The notes: generated from the sequence alone by a model not told the origin. Positions 38,286-47,661 are shown, counted from the first letter of the stretch. The stretch is 64,000 nucleotides of DNA from Agreia pratensis (GCF_900177685.1 NZ_FXAY01000001.1:496001-560000), one strand, 5' to 3'. Made by a program: numbers and translations.

Positions 38286-39326
38286 TCAGGGTCGACCGGT
38301 CGAGAGGCGTGTGATCAGTCGAGTCTCGAGCTCCATCCGGATGGCCGAGCCGCCGGGCGGGCCGGGTGTCGAAGTGCGGTCGGCTTCGCGAAGCATCCGG
38401 AATGCGGCCGCGCCCATCTCGACGATCGGCTGTCGCACGGTGGTCATGGGCGGTGTCGCCCATGCCGACTCCTGGATGTCGTCGAAACCGACGATGCTCA
38501 CTCGCCCCGGGATCGACAAGGAAGCATCGCGGGCAGCATCGTAGACGCCCAGCGCCATGAAATCGGAGCACGCGAAGATCGCCGACGGCCTGCTCGCGCT
38601 CGACGAGAGCATGGCTGCGGCAACCCGGTGCGCCTGCTCTCGATCCCAGTCGCCGTATGCGAGCCACTTCGCCGGAACAGTGACCCCCGCCGCTCTGAGC
38701 GCTGTGACGAAACCATCGATTCGCGCGCTGCTCGACAGCTCTGCGCGCCGACCACCGACGACCCCGATCCGTGTATGCCCCAGCTCGAGCAGATGCTCTG
38801 CGGCAAGGCGTCCACCGTCCCAGTTGGTCGCGCCGATACTCGCGATGTCTGCCGGGGGCCGGCTGATCGGATCGATGACCACGACAGGGATGTTCGCCGT
38901 CGTCAGCATGTTCAACTGCGCCGCGGTCGTATCGACGAGAACGATGATCGCCCCCAGCGAAGGTCTTCTGAGCAGGCGGCGCATCCAGTCGTCATCGGAA
39001 CGGGCGACGCTGAGGACGACGTCGACTCCGTCGGCCGCGGCGGCTGCCTCGACGCCCTCCAACACCCCGCTGATCCAACTTCCTTCGACCTGCTTCACAA
39101 CGACATCGATGAGCGGAACGGAGAGTCGCCTGTCGTCGCCGACGCGAGTGCGCGTCTTGCGCCGATATCCCAGCTCCTGCGCGGATGCCATGACGCGGCG
39201 GCACGTCGCGTCTGACACATCGGTGCCCCCGTTCAGCACTTTCGAGACGGTCGGCACACTGGTTCCTGCGCGAGCGGCGATCTGCGCGAGAGTCGGCGCC
39301 CGCGCTGGATCGATTGGTGACGACAT
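38286..39326 (-). CDS. LacI family transcriptional regulator
   Basis: The 346-residue protein has an N-terminal LacI helix-turn-helix (TLAQIAARAGTSVPTVSKVLNGG) with hinge (CRRVMASAQELGYRRK), then a periplasmic-binding-type sensor domain (about 70-340). It is divergent from the ThuA/Gfo operon. Two TTGCGCAA-type palindromes in the shared intergenic region are likely its operators, one 15 bp upstream of its own start, so autoregulation is likely. The inducer is probably a sugar or derivative, unknown. Confidence 0.93.
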   Translation of the reverse strand: MSSPIDPARAPTLAQIAARAGTSVPTVSKVLNGGTDVSDATCRRVMASAQELGYRRKTRTRVGDDRRLSVPLIDVVVKQVEGSWISGVLEGVEAAAAADGVDVVLSVARSDDDWMRRLLRRPSLGAIIVLVDTTAAQLNMLTTANIPVVVIDPISRPPADIASIGATNWDGGRLAAEHLLELGHTRIGVVGGRRAELSSSARIDGFVTALRAAGVTVPAKWLAYGDWDREQAHRVAAAMLSSSASRPSAIFACSDFMALGVYDAARDASLSIPGRVSIVGFDDIQESAWATPPMTTVRQPIVEMGAAAFRMLREADRTSTPGPPGGSAIRMELETRLITRLSTGRP

Positions 39327-39341
39327 ACCTCGACTCTACAA

Positions 39342-39357
39342 AAAGTTGCGCAAGTTT
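39342..39357. promoter_or_regulatory. LacI-type operator, copy 1
   Basis: AAAGTTGCGCAAGTTT has the central TTGCGCAA palindrome with the CG core recognised by LacI proteins. It lies next to the regulator start codon. Confidence 0.7.
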
Positions 39358-39383
39358 CGACTCAGGCGCGCGCCACCGAGGGC

Positions 39384-39412
39384 TTGATTCGCATTCATCA
39401 CTGGGTCAGAAT
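39384..39412 (+). promoter_or_regulatory. Candidate promoter of the ThuA/Gfo operon
   Basis: TTGATT (39384-39389) and CAGAAT (39407-39412) are separated by 17 bp. The predicted transcription start would be just upstream of operator copy 2, which fits repression by roadblock. Confidence 0.4.
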
Positions 39413-39439
39413 GAATAAAGACCCGCGAATAGCTCCGCC

Positions 39440-39455
39440 TAATTTGCGCAAATTA
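39440..39455. promoter_or_regulatory. LacI-type operator, copy 2 (perfect 16-bp palindrome)
   Basis: TAATTTGCGCAAATTA is a perfect palindrome sharing TTGCGCAA with copy 1, 43 bp upstream of the ThuA-like start codon. Confidence 0.75.
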
Positions 39456-39498
39456 TGCCGTGCCCCACAGAGCGCGATGCAGCACCTCAAGGATGACG

Positions 39499-40215
39499 AT
39501 GACTGACACACAACAGACCGCTCCGGCGAAGAGCGCCCTCGTGGTGCGGGGAGGGTGGGACGGACACCAGCCGGTCGAGGCCACAGAGATGTTTCTGCCC
39601 TTCCTGACGGCGAACGGCTACGAGGTTCGCGTCGAAGAATCGCCGGCTGTCTACGCCGACGACTCGTATCTGCCCACTGTCGATCTCATCGTGCAGCTCA
39701 ACACGATGTCGTCGATCGAGGCTGCGGAGTTCACCGGATTGAGGGCTGCGATCGAGGCGGGCACGGGCTTCGCGGGCTGGCACGGCGGCATCGCCGACTC
39801 GTACCGCAACAACTCCGACTACCTCCAGATGGTCGGCGGCCAGTTCGCCTCGCACCCCGGCAAGCGCCCGAGCGAGCGCACGGGCGAGCAATCCGACAAC
39901 TATGTTCCCCACATGATCGAGATGACCGATGCCGCGGCGACTCACCCGATCACACGCGGCATCAGCGACTTCGAGTTGGTGACCGAGCAGTACTGGGTAC
40001 TGCACGACGACTACAACGATGTGTTGGCCACCACCACCCAGGCCGTGCGGGAGTGGGATCCCTGGAATCGCCCCATCACATCACCCGCCATCTGGACCAG
40101 AAACTGGGGCGCGGGGCGCATCTTCGTCTCGACGCCAGGCCACCGCGTCGAGATCCTCCAGAATCCCAACGTCAAGACCATCATCGAAAGGGGACTCCTG
40201 TGGGCATCCCGCTGA
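39499..40215 (+). CDS. ThuA-like domain protein
   Basis: The 238-residue protein belongs to the ThuA-like glutamine-amidotransferase fold: N-terminal ALVVRGGWDGHQPVEATEMF, FAGWHGGIADSYRN and HPITRGISDFELVTEQYWVLHDD. Relatives act in trehalose or other sugar catabolism, often next to Gfo/Idh/MocA dehydrogenases. AAGGA six bases upstream favours ATG 39499 over ATG 39493. Its 3' end overlaps the downstream dehydrogenase gene by 16 bp. Confidence 0.88.
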   Translation: MTDTQQTAPAKSALVVRGGWDGHQPVEATEMFLPFLTANGYEVRVEESPAVYADDSYLPTVDLIVQLNTMSSIEAAEFTGLRAAIEAGTGFAGWHGGIADSYRNNSDYLQMVGGQFASHPGKRPSERTGEQSDNYVPHMIEMTDAAATHPITRGISDFELVTEQYWVLHDDYNDVLATTTQAVREWDPWNRPITSPAIWTRNWGAGRIFVSTPGHRVEILQNPNVKTIIERGLLWASR

Positions 40216-41285
40216 CCGTCGGCATCATCGGCGTCGGAAAGATCAGCGAGCAGTACCTCGCGAACCTTCCCGGTTTTCCCGGTCTCCGGCTCGTGGCCGT
40301 CGCCGACCTCGACGAGGCTCGCGCCAGAGAGGTCGCCGAACTACACGGCGTGCGTGCATTGACGGTCGACGAGCTGCTCGACGATCCCGAGGTCGATGCC
40401 GTGTTGAATCTCACCATTCCGGCCGCTCACGTCGAGATCGGCACCCGCGCCCTTCTCGCCGGTAAGCACGTCTTCGCAGAGAAACCCCTCGGATTGAATG
40501 CGGCGGAGGCCGCATCGATGATCGATCTCGCCGAAGAACTCGGCCTGAGATTCGGCAGCGCGCCCGATACGGTGCTCGGTACAGGCATCCAGACCGCTCG
40601 CCGTGCCATCGACTCGGGGCTGATCGGCGAGCCGATCGCCGCGCAGGCCTTCTGGTCGTCGCCCGGGCACGAGGCCTGGCACCCCGCCCCCGCTTTCTAC
40701 TACCAGGCGGGCGGCGGGCCGCTGCTCGACATGGGCCCCTACTACCTCACCTCACTCGTTCACTTCTTCGGGCCGGTCGTGCGGGTCAGCGGCCTGACGA
40801 GCCGCTCGAACCGGATGCGCACGGTCGGCTCGGGCGCGCTGGAGGGCACCCCGATCCCCGTTTCGGTCGACACCCACGTCACCGCACTGCTCGAGCACGC
40901 CGGTGGTGTCTCGTCGACCATTACCGTGAGCTTCGAAATCTGGAAGACCCGCTCTCCGCTTTTCGAGGTCTACGGCTCAGCCGGCACCCTCGCTGTTCCC
41001 GATCCGAACCAGTTCTCCGAACCCGTGGAACTCGCGCGAAGCGGGACCCGCGAGTGGGAGACCCTCCCCGACTCCGCCGGCTACATCAATACGGGTCGCG
41101 GCATAGGCCTCGCCGACCTCGCGGATGCGATTGCTGGCGACCTGCCGCACCGCGCTTCGGGCCGACTCGGCCTGCATGTGCTCGAGATCATGGACGCGAT
41201 CCAGCTCTCCAGCGCACGACGCGAGACCATCACGATCGCCAGCACGGTCGAGCGGCCCGAGGCGGTTCCGCTGCGCGCGGTCTAG
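40200..41285 (+). CDS. Gfo/Idh/MocA family oxidoreductase
   Basis: The 361-residue protein has an N-terminal NAD(P)-binding fold with [10 protein letters not shown], the family EKP motif (FAEKPLG near residue 95), and a C-terminal alpha/beta domain with [13 protein letters not shown]. It oxidises or reduces a sugar or cyclitol derivative. The GTG at 40200 has AAAGGGGA upstream. It is translationally coupled to the ThuA-like gene and under control of the divergent LacI protein. Substrate is unknown. Confidence 0.92.
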   Translation: MGIPLTVGIIGVGKISEQYLANLPGFPGLRLVAVADLDEARAREVAELHGVRALTVDELLDDPEVDAVLNLTIPAAHVEIGTRALLAGKHVFAEKPLGLNAAEAASMIDLAEELGLRFGSAPDTVLGTGIQTARRAIDSGLIGEPIAAQAFWSSPGHEAWHPAPAFYYQAGGGPLLDMGPYYLTSLVHFFGPVVRVSGLTSRSNRMRTVGSGALEGTPIPVSVDTHVTALLEHAGGVSSTITVSFEIWKTRSPLFEVYGSAGTLAVPDPNQFSEPVELARSGTREWETLPDSAGYINTGRGIGLADLADAIAGDLPHRASGRLGLHVLEIMDAIQLSSARRETITIASTVERPEAVPLRAV

Positions 41286-41431
41286 TCGTGTGCGTTCCAG
41301 CGGCGACGAGGCATCGAGGCTGCAAGCAGACGTCGCAAGGACGCCCGCACAGGAATAGGGTTGTCTGTGGCCCGCCTCGCATCGCCGCGAGAGTCGCGGG
41401 CTGCGCGCCGCCGGCACTCTGGAGAACCCCC

Positions 41432-43159
41432 TTGACCGAATCTGCTCCCGTCGATCCCACCACCACCGATGCCTGGAAGAACCTCGCTGCGATCGCCGAT
41501 GGCTTCTCGCCCGACCTTCGCGGATGGTTCGCAGACGACGCCCTCCGCGCCGAGCGCTACACCTTTCAGGCTGCAGACCTCACCGTCGATCTGTCGAAGG
41601 GGCTCGTCACCGAAGAGATTCTGGCCAACCTGCTGCAGCTCGCGAAAGACGTCGACGTCTCAGGTCGCTATGCGGCCATGATCGCAGGCCAACACATCAA
41701 CGTCACCGAAGACCGCGCAGTACTGCACACCGCTCTCCGCCGCCCCAAAGACGGAGAGGGCCTCGTGCCGCCCAAGGGCTTCATCGTCGATGGTCAGGAC
41801 ATCGACGCCGACGTGCACGCAACCCTCGACAAGGTGTACGCGTTCGCCGACAAGGTCCGCTCAGGCGAGTGGACCGGTGTCACGGGCAAGCGCATCGAGA
41901 CTGTCGTCAACATCGGTATCGGCGGCTCCGACCTCGGCCCCGTGATGGTCTACGAGGCGCTGAAACCCTATGTGCAGGCCGGCATCGAGGCGCGTTTCGT
42001 CTCGAACATCGACCCCAACGACGTCTACGAGAAGACGGCGGGCCTCGACCCGGAGACCACACTCTTCATCGTCGCGTCGAAAACCTTCGGCACCCTCGAG
42101 ACCCTCACGAACGCCCGACTCGCACGCGAGTGGCTTTGGGCCGAGCTGAGCGCGGTCGGAGTTCTCGAGGACACCGACGAGGCACGCAAGGGTGCCGTCG
42201 CCAAGCACTTCGTGGCAGTCTCGACGGCTCTCGACAAGGTCGAGGCCTTCGGGATCGACCCCGAGAACGCCTTCGGGTTCTGGGACTGGGTAGGCGGCCG
42301 GTACTCGGTCGACTCCGCCATCGGCACCTCCGTCGTGATCGCCATCGGCCCCGACAACTGGCGCGAATTCCTCGCGGGATTCCACGCCGTCGATGAGCAC
42401 ATGCGCACCGCCGCACTCCACGAGAACGTGCCGGTTCTCATGGGCCTGCTCAACGTCTGGTACACGAACTTCCTCGGCGCCCAGAGCCATGCTGTGCTGC
42501 CCTACGCCCAGTACCTGCACCGCTTCGCCGCGTATCTGCAGCAGCTCACCATGGAGTCGAACGGCAAGAGCGTGCGCTGGGACGGCTCGCCCGTCACCAG
42601 CGACACCGGTGAGATCTTCTGGGGCGAGCCGGGCACGAACGGGCAGCACGCGTTCTACCAGCTCATCCACCAGGGCACCCGCCTCATTCCCGCTGATTTC
42701 ATTGCGGTGGCCAACCCGGCGCATCCGTTGAAAGACGCGACCGGCGACGGCGCGGGCGTCGAACCAGGTCAAGATGTGCACACGTTGTTCATGGCCAACT
42801 TCTTCGCGCAGACCAAGGCGCTCGCCTTCGGCAAGACGGCCGACGAGGTGCGCGCCGAGGGCACCAAGGAGTCCGTCGTTCCCGCCCGTGAGTTCGCCGG
42901 CAACAAGCCGACGACCTCGATCCTCGCTCCTGCCCTGACGCCGAGCGTTGTGGGTCAGCTCATCGCCCTGTACGAGCACATCGTCTTCGTGGAGGGCACC
43001 GTCTGGGGCATCGACTCGTTCGACCAGTGGGGCGTCGAGCTGGGCAAGCAGCTCGCACTGCAGATCACACCCGCGGTCGCAGGCGATGCTGCCGCACTCG
43101 AGAGCCAGGACTCGTCGAGCAAGTCGCTGATCGCGAAGTACCTCGAACTGCGCAAGTAG
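41432..43159 (+). CDS. pgi: Glucose-6-phosphate isomerase
   Basis: The 575-residue enzyme has the sugar-binding signatures [11 protein letters not shown], the active-site region [12 protein letters not shown] and [15 protein letters not shown] (His of the H-Q motif), and the C-terminal [10 protein letters not shown] helix. It interconverts glucose-6-phosphate and fructose-6-phosphate. The start is a TTG at 41432 with GGAGA six bases upstream, since no ATG or GTG fits the N-terminus. The gene is followed by a hairpin terminator. The 146-bp upstream gap must contain its promoter. Confidence 0.96.
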   Translation: MTESAPVDPTTTDAWKNLAAIADGFSPDLRGWFADDALRAERYTFQAADLTVDLSKGLVTEEILANLLQLAKDVDVSGRYAAMIAGQHINVTEDRAVLHTALRRPKDGEGLVPPKGFIVDGQDIDADVHATLDKVYAFADKVRSGEWTGVTGKRIETVVNIGIGGSDLGPVMVYEALKPYVQAGIEARFVSNIDPNDVYEKTAGLDPETTLFIVASKTFGTLETLTNARLAREWLWAELSAVGVLEDTDEARKGAVAKHFVAVSTALDKVEAFGIDPENAFGFWDWVGGRYSVDSAIGTSVVIAIGPDNWREFLAGFHAVDEHMRTAALHENVPVLMGLLNVWYTNFLGAQSHAVLPYAQYLHRFAAYLQQLTMESNGKSVRWDGSPVTSDTGEIFWGEPGTNGQHAFYQLIHQGTRLIPADFIAVANPAHPLKDATGDGAGVEPGQDVHTLFMANFFAQTKALAFGKTADEVRAEGTKESVVPAREFAGNKPTTSILAPALTPSVVGQLIALYEHIVFVEGTVWGIDSFDQWGVELGKQLALQITPAVAGDAAALESQDSSSKSLIAKYLELRK

Positions 43160-43166
43160 CCCGCTG

Positions 43167-43191
43167 ACCGCCGGGCTTTCGGCCCGGCGGT
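43167..43191 (+). terminator. Hairpin after pgi
   Basis: A perfect 10-bp stem (ACCGCCGGGC with GCCCGGCGGT) has a TTTCG loop. Only a short T tract follows, so efficiency is uncertain. Confidence 0.7.
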
Positions 43192-43218
43192 TCCCGAGTG
43201 ATTCACACCCACAGAACC

Positions 43219-43231
43219 TAGGATCAAGGCT
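43219..43231 (+). promoter_or_regulatory. Candidate leaderless-type -10 (TAGGAT) of the peroxidase gene
   Basis: TAGGAT is followed by seven bases and the ATG at 43232. Confidence 0.4.
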
Positions 43232-43720
43232 ATGAATCTCGACGACATCCCCATCACCACGACCACCGGCGAATCAACGACGCTGGGTGCGTTCGACGGT
43301 GTCAGATTGATCGTCAACGTGGCGAGCCGCTGCGGTCTTGCACCGCAGTACGAGAAGCTCGAGACGCTGCAGAAGACCTACGGCGACAAGGGCTTCACGG
43401 TGCTCGGCTTCCCGAGCAACCAATTCCTCCAGGAACTCTCCACCGACGAGGCGATCCAGGAATACTGCTCGATGACCTGGGGCGTCACCTTCCCGATCTT
43501 CGAGAAGATCAGGGTGAATGGGCGCAATGCGCACCCGCTCTATAAAGAGCTCACCAAGACGCCCGATGTCAACGGCAAGTCGGGGCGCATCAGCTGGAAC
43601 TTCGAGAAGTTCGTGGTGACCCCCGACGGCACTGTGCACCGCTTCAGCCCGAGAACAGAACCCGATGATCCTGCGATCCTGAAGGTGATCGAGGCATCGC
43701 TGCCCGCCCCAACGCAGTAG
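43232..43720 (+). CDS. Glutathione peroxidase family protein (thioredoxin-dependent type)
   Basis: The 162-residue protein has peroxidatic cysteine in VASRCGLAPQY, Gln in GFPSNQF and Trp-Asn in ISWNFEKF, the GPx catalytic tetrad. The peroxidatic residue is cysteine, not selenocysteine. Actinomycetes lack glutathione, so a thioredoxin or mycoredoxin donor is likely. It reduces hydroperoxides. A membrane-protein gene follows after 5 bp. Confidence 0.92.
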   Translation: MNLDDIPITTTTGESTTLGAFDGVRLIVNVASRCGLAPQYEKLETLQKTYGDKGFTVLGFPSNQFLQELSTDEAIQEYCSMTWGVTFPIFEKIRVNGRNAHPLYKELTKTPDVNGKSGRISWNFEKFVVTPDGTVHRFSPRTEPDDPAILKVIEASLPAPTQ

Positions 43721-43725
43721 CGACA

Positions 43726-44238
43726 GTGCGGAGAGATCCGGCGACCGTCTCCCCGGAGCACCGCGCGGAGGCGTTGAAGGAGCGCGTCTACGTCACTTTC
43801 ACGAGCCTCGCGGTCGTCTTGGCAATGCGGTCGCACTCCGCTGATGAGCTGAGCGCCGGCGAGGCGGCATCGACCCTCAGTATCACCGTGATCGGCACTC
43901 TGCTGGCAGTCTTCGTGGCCGACGTCGTCTCGCACCTCGCCGTGCACGCGGCTGTGCCGACGGCCGCGGAGATCCGGCGGATGGCAGCGGTGAGCTTCGG
44001 TGCCTTCGCCACGGCCGTGCTCCCTCTTGTCTTCATCGGGTTCGCCGCTCTTGATCGCTGGAGCGTCGACGCGGCGCTGCGCGCATCCACCATCGCACTC
44101 ACCATCTCGCTGATCGCCATCGGCTTCCTCGCCGCGCGCCGGGTGAAATTGGCCTGGTGGCAACGCCTCGTCGTGCTGGGCGCGGAGTTCGCCGTCGGCG
44201 CAGCGGTCGTGGGGCTCGAACTGCTGGCACACGGGTGA
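43726..44238 (+). CDS. Four-TM membrane protein of unknown function
   Basis: The 170-residue protein has four hydrophobic helices (about 24-34/50-70, 88-108, 120-140, 148-168). It has no recognised motif. The GTG start lies 5 bp downstream of the peroxidase gene and the two are likely co-transcribed. Confidence 0.65.
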   Translation: MRRDPATVSPEHRAEALKERVYVTFTSLAVVLAMRSHSADELSAGEAASTLSITVIGTLLAVFVADVVSHLAVHAAVPTAAEIRRMAAVSFGAFATAVLPLVFIGFAALDRWSVDAALRASTIALTISLIAIGFLAARRVKLAWWQRLVVLGAEFAVGAAVVGLELLAHG

Positions 44239-44245
44239 TCACTCG

Positions 44246-44257
44246 TAGGCTTGATGC
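44246..44257 (+). promoter_or_regulatory. Candidate leaderless promoter -10 (TAGGCT)
   Basis: TAGGCT is followed by six bases and the ATG at 44258. Confidence 0.4.
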
Positions 44258-44851
44258 ATGGGCGGCACCACGGAACCTCGTGACTCGCGACTGAACGTCG
44301 CTCGCTACCAGGTCGACAAGCTGACCCCCGAGAGTGAGCGCGACAACACCACTGACGCCGGCCAGCCGACGATGGAGCAGCGGGCGCAGATCGTCGAGAT
44401 CTCGATTCAGCAGGCCATGCGGCGGGGTGATTTCGACGATCTGCCCGGTGCAGGAAAGCCGCTGTCTGGTCTGCAGAACGCCTATGACCCCAACTGGTGG
44501 ATCAGGCAGAAGATCGAGCGCGAGCGTCTCACCGGCCTGGGGCCGCCAGCCCTGACGCTGCGCACGGAGGACGCTCAGCTCGAAGAGCGACTCGACGGCG
44601 CTCCGTCAGAAGACGCTGTTCGAAGCATCCTGAATGACTTCAACGCGCGCATCATCGAGGCGCGTCGGCAGTTGCAGGGCGGGCCTCCCGTGGTCACGAC
44701 ACCACGCGACATCGACGCTGAGGTGCAGGGTTGGCGCGAACGACGGGATGCGCGATACAGGCAATACACGGAGGCTCGGGAGCGCGATGAGGCCGCCTAC
44801 AGGGCTATGGGCTGGCGCGAACGCCGTCGCGCACGGCGCTCACGCCGCTGA
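44258..44851 (+). CDS. DUF1992 / DnaJ-homologue subfamily C member 28-like protein
   Basis: The 197-residue protein contains the DUF1992 core (QRAQIVEISIQQAMRRGDFDDLPGAGKPLSG...DPNWWIRQKIERE) in residues 40-110, then a charged helical tail rich in Arg and Glu. The family is widespread and uncharacterised, shared with eukaryotic DNAJC28. The start follows a -10-like element without ribosome-binding site. Confidence 0.88.
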   Translation: MGGTTEPRDSRLNVARYQVDKLTPESERDNTTDAGQPTMEQRAQIVEISIQQAMRRGDFDDLPGAGKPLSGLQNAYDPNWWIRQKIERERLTGLGPPALTLRTEDAQLEERLDGAPSEDAVRSILNDFNARIIEARRQLQGGPPVVTTPRDIDAEVQGWRERRDARYRQYTEARERDEAAYRAMGWRERRRARRSRR

Positions 44852-44961
44852 TAACCGTCGTGCCGACTCGAACTGACCACGGAGTCGACCCCGGCCATCC
44901 GAAATATTCACGGAGTGAACGATTTAGGCTGACCATAGCCATGGGCAGCAGCACGTGCAAC

Positions 44962-44983
44962 CCCATTGCACCCGAGCAATGGG
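44962..44983 (+). promoter_or_regulatory. Perfect hairpin in the leader of a small gene
   Basis: CCCATTGC and GCAATGGG (44962-44969, 44976-44983) form a perfect 8-bp stem with an ACCCGA loop, 17 bp before the ATG at 45001. A -10-like TAGGCT at 44925-44930 would give an RNA carrying this hairpin in its 5' untranslated region. An ATG at 44941 would instead place it inside a longer coding sequence. Confidence 0.4.
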
Positions 44984-45000
44984 CGAACGAAAGTAGTCGA

Positions 45001-45330
45001 ATGAGAGAGCTTCACTATGGGGGCGGAACCCTGGTCGTCGGTCGCGAGGTCTGCACGGCCGTCTTCGACTACGCCCTGGCACTGGCCCGCGTCGGGCGGT
45101 CCGACCTGATCACCGTGCCCATTCTGGTGAACGGTCAGATCGATGAATCGAACATCCTGCTGGGCCCGACCACACAGATCTTTTGCACACCCGCAACGCA
45201 GACAGCCGAGGGCCTCGATGACTCCTCCAAGGTCACCGAGCTGCGCGAACGCATTGCGTCACTTCACCGACCGATCACCGCGATTTCTGGCGATGCCGCC
45301 GTCTACCCGGATTTCGAACTCGAGTATTGA
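45001..45330 (+). CDS. Small protein of unknown function
   Basis: The 109-residue protein begins MRELHYGGGTLVVGREVC, with a DLITVPILVNG strand region and an acidic C-terminus (PDFELEY). No recognised domain, and no signal or membrane helix. ATG 44941 (129 residues) is an alternative start. The size and alpha/beta pattern suggest a small soluble protein; function cannot be assigned. Confidence 0.6.
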   Translation: MRELHYGGGTLVVGREVCTAVFDYALALARVGRSDLITVPILVNGQIDESNILLGPTTQIFCTPATQTAEGLDDSSKVTELRERIASLHRPITAISGDAAVYPDFELEY

Positions 45331-45355
45331 CCGGGTGCGCGCTACAGTTCTGGTC

Positions 45356-45409
45356 ATGTTGATCGAACCGGCCAGCAAGGCTCCTGCCACGGAGCAGCGC
45401 CCTGACTGA
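45356..45409 (+). other. Possible 17-codon leader ORF upstream of the TMEM175-like gene
   Basis: An ATG at 45356 follows TACAGT by seven bases and reads MLIEPASKAPATEQRPD-stop. Its stop overlaps the CTG proposed as start of the next gene. It could be a leader peptide, or the N-terminus of the next gene separated by a frameshift. Confidence 0.3.
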
Positions 45410-46028
45410 GCAGACCCCCGGCGACCTTGCCAGACTCGTCACCTTCAGTGACGCGGTCGTCGCCATCGCTGCGACCCTGCTCGTATTGCCCCTCGCTGAG
45501 AACGCCGCTCAAGGAGGCATGCCCACGCTCGGCGAGATCGTCGCCGAAAGCGGCGGCCAGATTCTTCTGCTGCTCCTCGGATTCTTCGTGATCTGCAGAT
45601 TCTGGCTCAATCATCACGACATCATGCGCAATCTCGTGACGTTCGATGCACCTCTTTTTTGGGCGAACGCGGTATGGATGGTGTCGATCGTCCTGCTGCC
45701 GTTCACGACCGGCCTGATCGGAACATCCGACAGCAGCGATCCGGCGACCACCGGCCTGTACATCGGCAACATGCTCATCACCTGTCTGGCCGCATTGGCG
45801 ATGGAGTGGCACGTCACGCGCACTCCGTCTCTGCAGACTCCCGAGACGAGAGGCACTGCACGCCTTACCGGTGGCGTCGTCGCAGCCATCGCGCTCGCCA
45901 TCGCTCTTGTGCTCGCCGTGCTCGTGCCGGCTGTCGGGCCATGGGCTCTTCTGCTTCTCGCCGTAGACGGGTTCGTCACCAAAGCGCTTCGCCGCAGAAC
46001 AGAAAAGCCGGGCTCACCGCGCAAGTAA
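45402..46028 (+). CDS. TMEM175-family potassium channel-like membrane protein
   Basis: The 208-residue protein has the family signature RLVTFSDAVVAIAATLL in the first helix (FSD motif), then five more hydrophobic segments, as in DUF1211/TMEM175 proteins that form K+-conducting channels. No ATG, GTG or TTG lies before the FSD helix in this frame. The best start is CTG at 45402 with GGAG seven bases upstream. Alternatively a one-base frameshift joins it to the short ORF that begins at 45356. The stop codon lies in the loop of the downstream terminator. Confidence 0.75.
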   Translation: MTEQTPGDLARLVTFSDAVVAIAATLLVLPLAENAAQGGMPTLGEIVAESGGQILLLLLGFFVICRFWLNHHDIMRNLVTFDAPLFWANAVWMVSIVLLPFTTGLIGTSDSSDPATTGLYIGNMLITCLAALAMEWHVTRTPSLQTPETRGTARLTGGVVAAIALAIALVLAVLVPAVGPWALLLLAVDGFVTKALRRRTEKPGSPRK

Positions 46029-46050
46029 CGCGGTGAACCCGGCGATTTTT
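46007..46050. terminator. Bidirectional terminator overlapping the TMEM175-like stop
   Basis: A 15-bp stem with one mismatch (46007-46021 with 46029-46043) contains the stop codon in its loop. GATTTTT follows on plus and TTTTCT follows on minus, so it can also end msrA transcripts. Confidence 0.85.
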
Positions 46051-46067
46051 CTGCCGAGAATCAGTCG

Positions 46068-46586
46068 TTAGGCGACCGACTGCTCCCTGCGGGGCAGCTT
46101 CCACCCCGGGCGCACGTAGTGGCACGTGTATCCGTTCGGGTACTTCTCCAGGTAGTCCTGGTGCTCCTCTTCGGCCTCCCAGAAGTCGCCCGCAGGCTCG
46201 ACCTCGGTGACGACCTTGGCGGGCCACAGACCGGATGCGTCGACATCGGCGATCGTGTCGAGCGCGACCTGCTTCTGCTCGTCGGAGGTGTAGAAAATGG
46301 CCGAGCGGTAGCTCTCGCCCACGTCGTTACCCTGGCGGTTCTTGGTCGACGGGTCGTGAATCTGAAAGAAGAACTCGAGCAGGTCGCGGTAGCTGATCTG
46401 CGAGGGATCGAACACGATCTCGAGGGCCTCGGCGTGCGAGCCGTGGTTGCGATAGGTCGCGTTGAGTGTGTCGCCGCCGGAGTATCCGGTGCGGCTGGAG
46501 ATAACTCCCGGGCGCTTGCGGATCAGGTCCTGGACGCCCCAGAAGCATCCGCCGGCCAGAATGGCGGTTTCAGTGGTCGTGGTCAT
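46068..46586 (-). CDS. msrA: Peptide-methionine (S)-S-oxide reductase
   Basis: The 172-residue enzyme has active site GGCFWGVQD and the family [14 protein letters not shown] and [12 protein letters not shown] blocks. It reduces S-sulfoxides of methionine. The ATG overlaps the msrB stop (ATGA), giving a coupled msrB-msrA pair. Confidence 0.96.
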   Translation of the reverse strand: MTTTTETAILAGGCFWGVQDLIRKRPGVISSRTGYSGGDTLNATYRNHGSHAEALEIVFDPSQISYRDLLEFFFQIHDPSTKNRQGNDVGESYRSAIFYTSDEQKQVALDTIADVDASGLWPAKVVTEVEPAGDFWEAEEEHQDYLEKYPNGYTCHYVRPGWKLPRREQSVA

Positions 46587-47071
46587 CGTGAGATCTCCTC
46601 GGTGCTTGTGGATGCGGTGGGTGTGGATGTCGTGAACAGGCCGCGGTAATCACCGTAGCCCTCCTTCTCGAGGTCTGCCTCTGCGACGAAACGAAGTGAC
46701 GCAGAGTTGATGCAGTAGCGAAGACCCCCGGCCTCGACCGGGCCGTCGTCGAAGACGTGTCCGAGATGGCCGTCGCCATGGGCGGAGCGCACCTCGGTGC
46801 GCACCATGCCGAAGGCCTTGTCTGTCTTGATCACGATGTTCTCGGGATCGATCGGGACAGTGAAGCTGGGCCAGCCCGAACGGCTGTCGTACTTGTCGGT
46901 CGACGCGAACAGTGGTTCTCCCGAGACGACGTCGACATAGAGGCCGGCGTCTTTCTTGTCCCAGAACTCGTTCTGGAAGGCGGGCTCTGTCTTGTCGTCT
47001 TGCGTTACGCGGCGCTGCTGCCGGGTGAGGCGGGCTATCGCCTCGGGACTCTTGACGTACTGGGCTGACAC
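46583..47071 (-). CDS. msrB: Peptide-methionine (R)-S-oxide reductase
   Basis: The 162-residue enzyme has the SGWPSF block, the [10 protein letters not shown] block and catalytic cysteine in [11 protein letters not shown]. The four zinc-binding cysteines of the common form are absent ([13 protein letters not shown] where YxCxxC is usual), so it is a zinc-free MsrB. The GTG start has AAGGAGA upstream. It is the first gene of the msrBA pair and has a Thr/Ser-rich tail. Confidence 0.94.
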   Translation of the reverse strand: MSAQYVKSPEAIARLTRQQRRVTQDDKTEPAFQNEFWDKKDAGLYVDVVSGEPLFASTDKYDSRSGWPSFTVPIDPENIVIKTDKAFGMVRTEVRSAHGDGHLGHVFDDGPVEAGGLRYCINSASLRFVAEADLEKEGYGDYRGLFTTSTPTASTSTEEISR

Positions 47072-47160
47072 TGTCGTCTCCTTGTTGGTGCGCGGCTGGC
47101 TGCCGCGGTTATCAGGTAGAACCGGTATGACTCGTCGGATGTTCCGCGGTCGGCAAACAC

Positions 47161-47661
47161 TCAGGAATCAGACGAAGCGACCCGCGCGGCACCGCGGACA
47201 CGGGGGTCCTCACTCTGTGTCCATCGAGCGACGACCGCATCGGCACGCACACGATCCCGGCCGTCGAACGAGTCGACGAGAGGGCGGATCACATCGCGTG
47301 CGAGAACGAGAGCGAGTTCATCGACAGCACTCGATCGGAGGAAGCCTTCGAGCCGCGTCAGATCAGTCACGACGAGCATGTCGACATGTGTCTGAAGAAG
47401 GATGACCGCGGCGAGCCGACGTTCGTAGACGTCGGCCTCCCAGAGCAGCGAGCTCAGGGCGGTGATCTCGTCGTGCCCGAGTTCGGCGAATCGGCGCAGC
47501 GTGTCGCGAAGAGTCGCTCGGATGGCACCCACCGACGTGCCGTAGAAGCCGATGCCTTCGCCGATCAGCGCACGGTGCTCCTCTGCGCGTTGCCACGACG
47601 ACTCGTACTGCAACGCTTCGTCGACGAGCTCGCAGGCTGCGACTATTCGCTGCGACTCCAC
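47161..47661 (-). CDS. DNA alkylation repair (AlkD-like) protein, apparently C-terminally short
   Basis: The 166-residue helical protein has HEAT-type repeats resembling the N-terminal two-thirds of AlkD glycosylases ([29 protein letters not shown]). It ends soon after the [17 protein letters not shown] repeat, roughly 60 residues shorter than typical AlkD. The catalytic Asp/Arg region appears incomplete, so activity is doubtful. The GTG overlaps the stop of the SRPBCC gene by one base (TAGTG). Confidence 0.6.
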   Translation of the reverse strand: MESQRIVAACELVDEALQYESSWQRAEEHRALIGEGIGFYGTSVGAIRATLRDTLRRFAELGHDEITALSSLLWEADVYERRLAAVILLQTHVDMLVVTDLTRLEGFLRSSAVDELALVLARDVIRPLVDSFDGRDRVRADAVVARWTQSEDPRVRGAARVASSDS

